Source: DASSKA01 sp963839365 (lineage in GTDB: Bacteria; Actinomycetota; Actinomycetes; Propionibacteriales; Nocardioidaceae). From it: a DNA stretch of 64,000 nt. The position numbers and the translations under genes are program-made. Where the stretch lies: positions 1,240,001 through 1,304,000 of the forward strand of contig CAWIUT010000001.1 in NCBI GenBank assembly GCA_963839365.1. Direction: 5' to 3'. Positions 57,121 to 64,000 of this stretch are shown here, in pieces (the stretch's first letter is position 1; the number at the start of each line of letters is the position of its first letter). The notes under the pieces were generated by a model. That model had not been told where the DNA came from. It did no database searches and saw only the letters and a list, made by a program, of their open reading frames with translations.

Positions 57121-57501
57121 GTGCTGACCCGGCCGCACCGGCTGACCTCGAGCCGGGAGTTCGGCGACGCCGTGCGCAAGGGACGGCGAGCCGGGACCTC
57201 CACGCTGGTCGTCCACCTGCTCGTCCCGGGTGGGCCGGACGACTCGACGGACCGTTCGCCGGCGGCGCTGCCTCCGCGGGTGGGGTTCGTGGTCAGCAAG
57301 CGCGTGGGGTCCGCGGTGACGCGTAATCTGGTGAAGCGGCGGCTGCGGGCCCTGGCGCGGCAACGGGTGGCCTCGTTGCCCGGGTCGAGCACGCTGGTCG
57401 TCCGCGCGCTACCGTCCGCGGCGCACGCGTCGTACGCCGCACTCGGCGCCGACCTGGACCGCGCCTTGTCCCGATCAACCCGGTCGAGCAGGCGGGCCTG
57501 A
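57121..57501 (+). CDS. rnpA: Ribonuclease P protein component
   Basis: 126 residues, GTG start. The RNR motif is GSAVTRNLVKRRLRALARQ, with the usual opening LTRPHRLTSSREFGDAVRKG. It binds the P RNA and helps trim tRNA 5' leaders. A Pro/Asp-rich insert (GGPDDSTDRSPAALPPR) lies before the conserved VGFVVSKRVG strand. Confidence 0.95.
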   Translation: MLTRPHRLTSSREFGDAVRKGRRAGTSTLVVHLLVPGGPDDSTDRSPAALPPRVGFVVSKRVGSAVTRNLVKRRLRALARQRVASLPGSSTLVVRALPSAAHASYAALGADLDRALSRSTRSSRRA

Positions 57502-57516
57502 GAAGAGAATCACCGC

Positions 57517-57804
57517 ATGAAGTACCTGTTGATCGGCCTCCTCCGGGTGTACCGGTTCGCGATCAGCCCGCTGTACGGGCAGGTGTGTCGCTACTATCCG
57601 TCCTGCTCGGCGTACGCCCTGGAGGCGGTGACCGTGCACGGCAGCATCAAGGGCTCCTGGCTGGCGGTGCGCCGGGTGGCGCGCTGCCACCCGTGGGCGG
57701 CCGGTGGCTTCGACCCGGTGCCGCCCCGAGCCGGGACCCTCCGCCCCCCGCTCGTCGACGAGACCGACGGCGGGCTGACCCATCCCACCACGCGAGGAGC
57801 CTGA
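57517..57804 (+). CDS. yidD: Membrane protein insertion efficiency factor YidD
   Basis: 95 residues. The conserved core is ISPLYGQVCRYYPSCSAYAL, then SIKGSWLAVRRVARCHPWAA, with the three family cysteines. It assists YidC-dependent insertion. Its stop abuts the yidC start without a gap. Confidence 0.95.
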   Translation: MKYLLIGLLRVYRFAISPLYGQVCRYYPSCSAYALEAVTVHGSIKGSWLAVRRVARCHPWAAGGFDPVPPRAGTLRPPLVDETDGGLTHPTTRGA

Positions 57805-58893
57805 GTGCTCAGCTTTCTAGGCCAGATCGGCCACGCCATCATGACGCCGCTGTACTGGGTCACCTCGGTGATCCTCAGTGGTTTCCACCACGTGTTCGGC
57901 GCGCTGATCGGGCCGGCGTCCGGCTGGGCGTGGATGCTGTCGATCGTCGGGCTGACGGTGGTGATCCGGGCGGCGCTGATCCCGCTGTTCGTCAAGCAGA
58001 TCAAGTCCAGCCGGAACATGCAGCTGCTCCAGCCCAAGGTCAAGGAGCTGCAGAAGAAGTACGGCCACGACCGGGAGCGTCTCGCCCAGGAGACGATGAA
58101 GCTGTACAAGGAGACCGGGACCAACCCGTTCTCGTCGTGCATGCCGCTGATCCTGCAGATGCCGATCTTCTTCGCGCTGTTCCGACTCATCGAGCACGCG
58201 ACGAAGAACCAGTTCAGCGCGGGCGTGGGCATCCTCTCCCAGACGCAGGTGCAGCAGCTGACCAACGCCACCCTCTTCGGGGCGAAGATCGGCGACTCGT
58301 TCACCTCGACGCACATGCTGAGCGTGCGAATCTTCGCCGGGCTGCTGGTGGTCGCGATGACCGCGACCACCTTCCTCACCCAGCGGCAGCTGATGAGCAA
58401 GAACATGCCGGCGGACGCAATGACCGGGCAGTACGCCCAGCAGCAGAAGATGCTGCTCTACGTGCTGCCGCTGGTGTTCGCCGTCGGTGGTATCGCGTTC
58501 CCGCTCGGCGTGCTGTTCTACTGGACGACCTCGAACGTGTGGACGATGGGCCAGCAGTTCTGGGTCATCCGCAACAACCCCGCTCCGGGGACGCCGGCGT
58601 TCCGCGCCAAGGAGCAGCGCGACGCACACAAGGCCGCCCGCGGTGGGGTGCTGCACCGCACCCCCTCCGACAAGGCTGCCCAGCCCGAGAACGCGGAGGA
58701 GCAGTCGGGTCGGACAGCCCCCGCGGAGCCGGAGCAGCCCCGTCGCCAGCAGCCGAAGCGGCAGTCGCGCAGCCAGCGCAGGAAGGGCAAGCCCGCCCCC
58801 CGTAACACCCAGTCCGGCCCCCAGGGGCCCGGGAACGGTTCCGATGACGAGCAGACCGGCTCCGGCGGCGAAGCCGCGGAGCCCGGCGCGTAG
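57805..58893 (+). CDS. yidC: Membrane protein insertase YidC
   Basis: 362 residues, GTG start. It is the Gram-positive/Oxa1 form without the large periplasmic domain. Five membrane segments are visible, including WAWMLSIVGLTVVIRAALIP and CMPLILQMPIFFALFRLIEH, with the hydrophilic-groove Arg in TVVIRAALIP. A C-terminal tail of about 110 residues is charged and Gln/Arg-rich (QPRRQQPKRQSRSQRRKGKP), suited to ribosome binding. Confidence 0.95.
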   Translation: MLSFLGQIGHAIMTPLYWVTSVILSGFHHVFGALIGPASGWAWMLSIVGLTVVIRAALIPLFVKQIKSSRNMQLLQPKVKELQKKYGHDRERLAQETMKLYKETGTNPFSSCMPLILQMPIFFALFRLIEHATKNQFSAGVGILSQTQVQQLTNATLFGAKIGDSFTSTHMLSVRIFAGLLVVAMTATTFLTQRQLMSKNMPADAMTGQYAQQQKMLLYVLPLVFAVGGIAFPLGVLFYWTTSNVWTMGQQFWVIRNNPAPGTPAFRAKEQRDAHKAARGGVLHRTPSDKAAQPENAEEQSGRTAPAEPEQPRRQQPKRQSRSQRRKGKPAPRNTQSGPQGPGNGSDDEQTGSGGEAAEPGA

Positions 58894-58958
58894 AGCGCGA
58901 CCCCCCATCCCAGACCCCGGTCCGAGCCACGGGCCACTTCGTCAACGAGGAGACCGAC

Positions 58959-59612
58959 GTGACCAACGAGGACACCGCCCCCCAGGACGGCGCCGCGGCC
59001 AGCCCCGAAACCGCCCCCGACAACAGCCCCGACGTTAGCCCCGACACGATCCCAGCATCGGGCCCTGAGTCGGGCTCTGAGTCGGGCTCTGAGTCGGCCC
59101 CTGAGTCGGCCCCTGAGTCGGGCTCTGAGTCGGACCGGGAGCCGGACGAGAGTCGGCTGCAGCTGCTGGAGCAGGAGGGGGACATCGCGGCGGACTACCT
59201 CGAGGAGCTGCTGGACATCGCGGACCTCGACGGCGACCTGGACATGGACGTCGAGGGTGATCGCGCCTCGGTGTCGATCGTGGGCGCGGACCTGAACCAG
59301 CTGGTGGGGCACAACGGTGAGGTGCTCGAGGCGCTGCAGGAGCTGACCCGCCTCGCGGTGTACCGGGAGACCGGGCAGCGCTCGCGGCTGATGCTGGACA
59401 TCAGCGGTTTCCGCGCGCACAAGCGGGAGACCCTGGAGGAGCTCGCCACGAAGACGGTCGAGCAGGTCAGGCAGTCCGGCGAGTCGGTCTCGCTGGAGCC
59501 GATGTCGCCGTTCGAGCGCAAGGTGGTGCACGACGCCGTGGCCGCCGCTGGTCTCACGTCCGAGTCCGAGGGCCAGGAGCCGCGCCGCTACGTCGTGGTC
59601 CTTCCGCGATGA
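58959..59612 (+). CDS. jag: Jag/KhpB-like KH-R3H RNA-binding protein
   Basis: 217 residues. The first 65 are a low-complexity acidic region with PESGSES-type repeats. A KH-like domain (DIAADYLEELLDIADLDGDL, then LVGHNGEVLEALQELTRLAV) is followed by an R3H domain (MSPFERKVVHDAVAAAGLTS). Such proteins bind RNA and influence division and cell-wall gene expression. It follows yidC by 65 bp. Confidence 0.92.
   Translation: MTNEDTAPQDGAAASPETAPDNSPDVSPDTIPASGPESGSESGSESAPESAPESGSESDREPDESRLQLLEQEGDIAADYLEELLDIADLDGDLDMDVEGDRASVSIVGADLNQLVGHNGEVLEALQELTRLAVYRETGQRSRLMLDISGFRAHKRETLEELATKTVEQVRQSGESVSLEPMSPFERKVVHDAVAAAGLTSESEGQEPRRYVVVLPR
59058..59129 (+). repeat. 12-bp tandem repeat in jag
   Basis: Six units of TCGGGCTCTGAG and variants (units 4 and 5 carry TCGGCCCCTGAG). 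They encode the Ser-Gly-Ser-Glu / Ser-Ala-Pro-Glu repeats of the Jag N-terminus. Perfect 12-bp periodicity keeps the reading frame. Confidence 0.8.
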
Positions 59613-59645
59613 CCAGCATCACGCCCAGCGGCAGCAATCGCTGAC

Positions 59646-60329
59646 GTGCCCGAGGTTTCACGTGAAACACCGAACCCGCCGGACATCGCCCGGCGGGTTT
59701 TCGGTTCCTCACTGTCCGGGGCCGAGCGCTACGCCGCCCTGCTCGCGGCGGCCGGTGTCGAACGCGGTCTGATCGGCCCCCGGGAGGCACCCCGGCTCTG
59801 GGAGCGCCACCTGGTGAACTGCGCGCTGCTGGCTGACGGCATTCCCGCCGGGGCGACCGTGGCCGACGTCGGGTCGGGCGCGGGGCTACCGGGCTTGGTG
59901 CTGGCGCTGTGCCGTCCCGATCTCCGGATGAGCCTGGTCGAGCCGCTGCAGCGCCGGGTGGGCTTCCTCGACGAGGCCGTGGCGGCCCTTCGGCTGGAAG
60001 GAGTCGAGGTGATCCGAGCCCGCGCTGAGGAGCTGCACGGCAGTCGAGAGTTCTGTGTGGTCGTCTCCCGTGCGGTCGCCCCGCTCCCCAAGCTGTTGCG
60101 GTGGAGCCTGCCGTTGGTGGCCCGGGGTGGCGCGGTCCTGGCGATGAAGGGCGCGAGCGCCGCGGCGGAGCTGGAGCGTGCGGGGCCGACCCTGCGCCGG
60201 TTGCAGTCAGGCCCCGCGGAAGTGGTGCGCTACGGGGAGGGGCTGGTGGATCCGCCGACGACCGCGATTCTGGTCAGACGCGCCGATCGCGGCAGTGGCG
60301 CCGCGGGTGCCGGAGAGGGTTGTCCATGA
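59646..60329 (+). CDS. rsmG: 16S rRNA m7G methyltransferase RsmG (GidB)
   Basis: 227 residues, GTG start. The SAM-binding motif is VADVGSGAGLPGLVLALCRP, preceded by LIGPREAPRLWERHLVNCAL, the RsmG signature. The C-terminal CVVVSRAVAPLPKLLRWSLP is also conserved. The start reads PEVSRETP because a parS site overlaps codons 4-8. It methylates G527 of 16S rRNA; loss in some bacteria gives low-level streptomycin resistance. Confidence 0.94.
   Translation: MPEVSRETPNPPDIARRVFGSSLSGAERYAALLAAAGVERGLIGPREAPRLWERHLVNCALLADGIPAGATVADVGSGAGLPGLVLALCRPDLRMSLVEPLQRRVGFLDEAVAALRLEGVEVIRARAEELHGSREFCVVVSRAVAPLPKLLRWSLPLVARGGAVLAMKGASAAAELERAGPTLRRLQSGPAEVVRYGEGLVDPPTTAILVRRADRGSGAAGAGEGCP
59654..59669. promoter_or_regulatory. 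parS: parS centromere site 1
   Basis: GGTTTCACGTGAAACA matches the parS consensus TGTTTCACGTGAAACA at 15 of 16 positions. It lies inside the start of rsmG. ParB, encoded 2 kb away, binds such sites near the origin. Confidence 0.88.
59673..59699 (+). terminator. Terminator-like hairpin at the rsmG 5' end
   Basis: A 10-bp stem AACCCGCCGG / CCGGCGGGTT with a 7-base loop and a short T run (59698-59701). It falls inside rsmG codons 10-18, just after parS. It could attenuate read-through from jag into rsmG, or simply reflect protein coding in GC-rich DNA. Confidence 0.4.
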
Positions 60330-60568
60330 TTAGGTGGGACTGCCCGCGTCGCGGAGCCTCGATGAGCCCGCTGAGAGGAAGCCTGACGGAAGTGCCTGAG
60401 GGAGATGCCTGAACTGATGCGACCGGATCCGGGGCGGTCTGCTGCCGGACGACTCGGCTTGGGGTGGCCCGATTCGCCGACGCGTTCTGCCATGTCTCTC
60501 GGTTGGCCGGTGGAGCCGGGTGCCGAGAAAAGATACCCACAGAATCCACAGGGTCGTCCACAGGGCTC

Positions 60569-60584
60569 TGTTTCACGTGAAACG
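60569..60584. promoter_or_regulatory. parS: parS centromere site 2
   Basis: TGTTTCACGTGAAACG matches the consensus at 15 of 16 positions. It lies in the 312-bp gap between rsmG and parA (60330-60641), 58 bp before the parA start. A TCGTCCACA DnaA-box-like motif sits beside it (60554-60562). Nothing else is seen in that gap. Confidence 0.88.
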
Positions 60585-60641
60585 GCGACCGGACCCGGGA
60601 ACGGTGAGCCGGACCAGCACTCACCAGTCGAGGAGTCGGTG

Positions 60642-61652
60642 ATGAGCGACCCGAGCCCCACCTCCCCCCCAGTCGCCGGCTCCTTCGATGCCAGCAGGTT
60701 CGGGCCGCACCCCGCGCCCGGCACCCGGGTGCGCACCGCGGGAGAGATGGCCGAGCTGGATGCGGGAGGAGTCGACACCTCGACCCCGCTGGCCCGGTCG
60801 GTCGAGCACCAGCTGCTGGTGACCGAGGGGCGCCGCCTGCGCGCCCCGCTGCCTCAGCCGGGGCAGACCCGGGTGATGGTGGTGGCGAACCAGAAGGGTG
60901 GCGTCGGCAAGACGACCACCACGGTCAACGTGGCGGCGGCGCTGGCCCAGCAGGGCATGCGGGTGCTCGTGGTGGACCTGGATCCGCAGGGCAACGCCTC
61001 CACCGCGCTGGCCATCGAGCACCATCGCGGGGTTGCCTCGGTCTACGACGCACTGATCGACGACGTACCCCTGGCGGAGGTGGTCCAGAAGAGCCCGGAG
61101 GTCGAGGGTCTCTGGGTGGTGCCGGCGACCATCGACCTGGCCGGAGCGGAGATCGAGCTGGTCAGCGTGGTGGCCCGGGAGAGCAGGCTCCGACGGGCGC
61201 TTCGGGCCTACCTGAGCACCCTCGCCGACGACCGGCTCGACTACGTGCTCATCGACTGCCCACCCTCCCTGGGGCTTCTCACCCTCAATGCGCTGGTGGC
61301 GGGCCTGGAGATGCTGATCCCGATCCAGGCCGAGTACTACGCCCTGGAAGGACTCGGTCAGCTGCTGGAGACCGTGGAGATGGTCAAGGCACACCTGAAC
61401 CCGGAGCTGGAGGTGTCCACCATCTTGCTGACCATGTACGACGCACGAACGCGCCTTTCCGCTGGTGTCGCGGACGAGGTCCGCGGACACTTCGCGGAGC
61501 GCGTGCTGGGCACGGCGATTCCTCGCTCCGTGCGGATCTCGGAGGCGCCGAGCTACGGCCAGACCGTGATGACCTACGACCCGGGCTCGCCCGGCGCGCT
61601 CAGCTACCTCGAGGCGGCGCGCGAGATGGCCCTCAAAGGAGCACGCAGATGA
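60642..61652 (+). CDS. parA: Chromosome partitioning ATPase ParA (Soj)
   Basis: 336 residues from ATG 60642, with GAGGAG six bases upstream (the longer open frame would cross parS). The deviant Walker A is NQKGGVGKTTTTVN, with VVDLDPQGNASTALAI and VLIDCPPSLGLLTLNAL. A 75-residue N-terminal extension precedes the core. ParA forms DNA-bound gradients that move ParB-parS complexes apart. It overlaps parB by 4 bp. Confidence 0.95.
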   Translation: MSDPSPTSPPVAGSFDASRFGPHPAPGTRVRTAGEMAELDAGGVDTSTPLARSVEHQLLVTEGRRLRAPLPQPGQTRVMVVANQKGGVGKTTTTVNVAAALAQQGMRVLVVDLDPQGNASTALAIEHHRGVASVYDALIDDVPLAEVVQKSPEVEGLWVVPATIDLAGAEIELVSVVARESRLRRALRAYLSTLADDRLDYVLIDCPPSLGLLTLNALVAGLEMLIPIQAEYYALEGLGQLLETVEMVKAHLNPELEVSTILLTMYDARTRLSAGVADEVRGHFAERVLGTAIPRSVRISEAPSYGQTVMTYDPGSPGALSYLEAAREMALKGARR

Positions 61653-62749
61653 CGCAGAAGCCGGCGCAGCGTCGGGGCCTCGGCCGGGGGCTCGGCTCGT
61701 TGATCCCCACCGGACCCGCGCGGGAGGCCGGTGGTGCTTCGACCGATCCGGCGGGTGGGCCACCGGGCGCCGCCCCCGAGCAGAGCGGCCCCGACTCGCA
61801 GACGCCTCCGGGTTCAGCCGCCGTCGAGTCGTCCGCTTCACCTCCGGGCGGCTCCACGACGGCCGCCGTCGGAGACCACTCCGGGTCCGGTGCATCCGCA
61901 GGGCCGGAAGGACGCGAGGACGGACAGGCGTTGCGTCCGGTGCACGGCGCCCGCTTCGCCGAGCTGCCCGTCGACCAGATCGCTGCGAACCCGCGGCAGC
62001 CGCGCCAGGTCTTCGACGAGGAGGCGATGGCCGAGCTGGTCCACTCCATCCGCGAGATCGGGCTGCTGCAGCCCATCGTGGTGCGGCCCGTGGGCGAGGA
62101 TCGCTACGAGCTGATCATGGGCGAGCGCCGGTGGCGGGCCACCGAGCAGGCCGGCATCGACACCATTCCGGCGATCGTCCGGGACACCGACGACGACGCG
62201 ATGCTGCGGGACGCGCTGCTCGAGAACCTGCACCGCTCCCAGCTCAACCCCCTCGAGGAGGCGGCCGCCTACCAGCAGCTCCTCGATGACTTCGGGTGCA
62301 CCCACGAGGAGCTGGCGGAGCGGATCGGCCGGAGCCGGCCCCAGATCAGCAACACCCTGCGTCTGCTGCGGTTGTCCCCGGCGGTGCAGCGGCGGGTTGC
62401 TGCGGGGGTGCTGTCCGCCGGCCACGCCCGCGCGTTGTTGGCCGTGGAGGATGCCGACATCCAGGACCGACTCGCCGGCCGGGTGGTCGGCGAGGGTCTG
62501 AGCGTGCGCAACCTGGAGGAGATCGTCGCTGTCGGCGATCTTGCCCCGGGCCGGCGCAACCGGTCCACCCGGAAGAGGCCCACCGCTCCGGGGCTGGCCG
62601 ACCTGGCCGCGCGGCTCTCGGACCGGCTGGAGACGCGGGTCAAGGTCGACCTCGGCAAGACAAAGGGCAAGATCACCGTCGAGTTCGCCTCCATCCCTGA
62701 CCTGGAGCGGATCGTGGCGCTCCTGGACCCACGAGGCGGCGACTCCTAG
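61649..62749 (+). CDS. parB: Chromosome partitioning protein ParB (Spo0J)
   Basis: 366 residues. It starts with a typical MTQKPAQRRGLGRGLGSLIP ParA-contact peptide and then a disordered linker of about 70 residues. The CTPase/ParB core follows: ARFAELPVDQIAANPRQPRQ, the GERRWRATEQAG motif and ENLHRSQLNPLEEAAAYQQL. The helix-turn-helix is EELAERIGRSRPQISNTLRL. A C-terminal dimerisation domain ends the protein. It loads on parS and spreads along the DNA. Confidence 0.96.
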   Translation: MTQKPAQRRGLGRGLGSLIPTGPAREAGGASTDPAGGPPGAAPEQSGPDSQTPPGSAAVESSASPPGGSTTAAVGDHSGSGASAGPEGREDGQALRPVHGARFAELPVDQIAANPRQPRQVFDEEAMAELVHSIREIGLLQPIVVRPVGEDRYELIMGERRWRATEQAGIDTIPAIVRDTDDDAMLRDALLENLHRSQLNPLEEAAAYQQLLDDFGCTHEELAERIGRSRPQISNTLRLLRLSPAVQRRVAAGVLSAGHARALLAVEDADIQDRLAGRVVGEGLSVRNLEEIVAVGDLAPGRRNRSTRKRPTAPGLADLAARLSDRLETRVKVDLGKTKGKITVEFASIPDLERIVALLDPRGGDS

Positions 62750-62859
62750 ACAAGTCGACAAATCAACAACAAGACGAAGAGATTTGTCGATATAGCGACA
62801 CATCGTTATGTTGCCTCGCGCTGAACGCGTGCTGACGAAGACCTTCTCGACCAACTATT

Positions 62860-62887
62860 GAAAGTCATCTTTCGAAAGATTACTTTC
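62860..62887. promoter_or_regulatory. 28-bp palindrome, likely operator of the ArsR-type gene
   Basis: Outer half-sites GAAAGT and ACTTTC flank a perfect core ATCTTTCGAAAGAT, with one mismatched pair in 28 bp. It ends five bases before the regulator ATG (62893), so the transcript leader would overlap it. The AT-rich symmetry contrasts with the GC-rich surroundings. Binding by the encoded repressor is the simplest reading. Confidence 0.75.
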
Positions 62888-62892
62888 TACGG

Positions 62893-63585
62893 ATGCCGCC
62901 CCGTCGCCGTGTCACCGATCCCGCCGCGCTGAAGGCGCTGGCCCACCCGCTGCGCTGGGCGCTGCTCGGTCTGCTGGTGACCGAGGGGCCCCGGACCGCC
63001 AGTGAGCTCGCCAGGGTCCTGGGGGAGTCCGCCTCGAACTGCTCCTGGCACCTTCGTCAGCTCGCCCAACACGGCTTCGTCGAGGAGGCACCCGGTGGCA
63101 CGGGGCGTAACCGGCCATGGCGGGCGGTCGCGGAGGGACTCTCATGGGGCGATGACGACCCCGACCCGGCCGCCGCCGCTGCCGCGAACGCGTTGACCGA
63201 CGTGCTGCTCGAGCGGGAGATCGCGGCGCTGCGGGCCGCGCGGGCGGCCAGGGCGTACGAGCCCACGCAGTGGCGGAAGGTCACCGGCCTCACCCAGTCG
63301 GCGATGTGGGTAACTCCGGAGGAGGCGGCGGAGCTGCTCGCCGCGATGCGGGACCTGTTCGCCGCCTACGACGACAGGATCGCCGACTCCGGCTGTCGTC
63401 CGGCGGACGCACGCCTGGTGAGCGTGATCGGTTGGCTGGCCCCCAGCCATCCCTACGGCCCGGAGCACGCCCCCGCGCCAGAGCACCAGCCCGCGCACGA
63501 ACCTGGGCACGAACCCGGGCACGAACCTGGGCACGAACCTGGGCACGAACCCGGGCACCAACCCGGGCAGGAGCCGGGGCGATGA
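62893..63585 (+). CDS. ArsR-family winged-helix regulator
   Basis: 230 residues. The winged-helix domain is ALKALAHPLRWALLGLLVTE, GPRTASELARVLGESASNCS and WHLRQLAQHGFVEEAPG. The middle (about 95-190) is a helical ligand or dimer region. The tail is a run of EPGH repeats. No metal-binding Cys pair (as in ArsR/SmtB) is visible, so the ligand is probably not a metal. It overlaps the MFS gene by 4 bp (ATGA) and likely represses it. Confidence 0.85.
   Translation: MPPRRRVTDPAALKALAHPLRWALLGLLVTEGPRTASELARVLGESASNCSWHLRQLAQHGFVEEAPGGTGRNRPWRAVAEGLSWGDDDPDPAAAAAANALTDVLLEREIAALRAARAARAYEPTQWRKVTGLTQSAMWVTPEEAAELLAAMRDLFAAYDDRIADSGCRPADARLVSVIGWLAPSHPYGPEHAPAPEHQPAHEPGHEPGHEPGHEPGHEPGHQPGQEPGR
63499..63570 (+). 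repeat. 12-bp tandem repeat in the regulator C-terminus
   Basis: Six units of GAACCTGGGCAC and close variants encode Glu-Pro-Gly-His repeats. The number of units could vary between strains. The His-rich tail might bind metal; that is speculative. Confidence 0.8.
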
Positions 63586-64000
63586 GGAAGGCCTTCGCGG
63601 TGCCGGGTTTCCCCAGGCTGTTCCTGGGGCTGGCCGCGAGCATGCTCGGCGACTCGCTGATGCTGATCGTGCTGAGCATCTGGGTCAAGCAGCTGACCGG
63701 CTCCAACAGCGCGGCCGGGCTCACCTTCTTCTGGCTGGCGCTGCCCGCCCTGGTCGGCCCCGCCCTCGGCTACCTCGTGGACCGGGTGGCCCGGCGGGGC
63801 TTCCTGCTCGTGGCCAACCTGCTGTCCGCGGCCGCCCTGCTGCCGCTGCTCGCCGTGCACCAGGCCGCGGACGTCTGGATCATCTACGTGGTGGCGTTGC
63901 TGTACGGCGTGTCCTTCGTCGTGACGCCGGCGGCGCTCAACGGCCTGCTGAAGGACATGCTCCCCGCCGACGTGCTGGTGGAGGCCAACGCCAGCCTGTC
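63582..64000 (+). CDS. Major facilitator superfamily transporter (runs off the window)
   Basis: The visible 139 residues start MRKAFAVPGFPRLFLGLAAS and show four membrane helices. The helix 2-3 loop LGYLVDRVARRG matches the MFS motif A (G-x-x-x-D-R-x-x-R-R). It resembles drug or macrolide exporters of the 12-helix type. Coupling to the ArsR-type regulator suggests an inducible efflux pump. The substrate is unknown and the 3' end is missing. Confidence 0.88.
   Translation, partial: MRKAFAVPGFPRLFLGLAASMLGDSLMLIVLSIWVKQLTGSNSAAGLTFFWLALPALVGPALGYLVDRVARRGFLLVANLLSAAALLPLLAVHQAADVWIIYVVALLYGVSFVVTPAALNGLLKDMLPADVLVEANASL

Noticed and set aside
55927..62800. Shared TTTGTCGA/GTCGACAAA motifs in dnaA and downstream of parB as a common regulatory element
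   Set aside because: Only 8-9 bases are shared, and AT-rich patches make such matches likely by chance.
63499..63570. CRISPR-like array of short repeats
   Set aside because: The repeats are directly abutting 12-mers without spacers and keep the reading frame of the regulator; they are a coding minisatellite.

Overview
This is a high-GC chromosome segment from an actinobacterium (Actinomycetota). The right third is the classic actinobacterial replication-origin block. On the minus strand it runs dnaA, dnaN, gnd, recF, a DUF721/DciA-like gene, gyrB, gyrA, a DUF3566 gene, tRNA-Ile and a DLW-39 gene. On the plus strand it runs rpmH, rnpA, yidD, yidC, jag, rsmG, parA, parB. TTGTCCACA-type DnaA boxes and parS sites lie among these genes. 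The gnd gene between dnaN and recF suggests a Nocardioidaceae- or Streptomyces-like lineage, but that placement is inference.

The left two thirds (about 610-42175) is an integrative element of about 41.5 kb inserted in the 3' end of a tRNA-Ala(TGC) gene. The intact tRNA is at 42131-42206. A 44-bp copy of its 3' end, identical to 42132-42175, is left behind at 610-653. A tyrosine integrase (890-2065) lies just inside the left end, and near-identical arm-type repeats lie inside both ends. A broken integrase tail just outside the left end (371-532) hints at an older element in the same tRNA.

The element carries several modules. First, an RHH/Doc toxin-antitoxin pair and assorted small genes (2198-5355). 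Second, a leftward operon of about ten genes (5621-18569) plus a divergent D-aminoacylase-like gene. It pairs an oligopeptide ABC importer and two serine hydrolases with an N-succinylamino-acid-racemase-like enzyme, a GNAT transferase and an M20 hydrolase. The last three match the known route that converts D- to L-amino acids through N-succinyl intermediates. Third, a scar of decayed tandem tyrosine recombinases and a membrane protein (20231-23280). Fourth, an acyl-CoA ligase, a PucR regulator and a complete branched-chain-amino-acid-type ABC importer (23720-31565). Fifth, transfer and defence-like genes (32155-42019): a HIRAN protein and an excisionase (both apparently frameshifted), a pRiA4b ORF-3 protein, a TrwC-type relaxase-helicase split by an IS256-family element, and an HNH endonuclease near the right end.

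The right edge (62860-64000) holds a palindromic operator, an ArsR-type regulator and the start of an MFS exporter. This looks like an autoregulated efflux pair. The MFS gene runs off the window.
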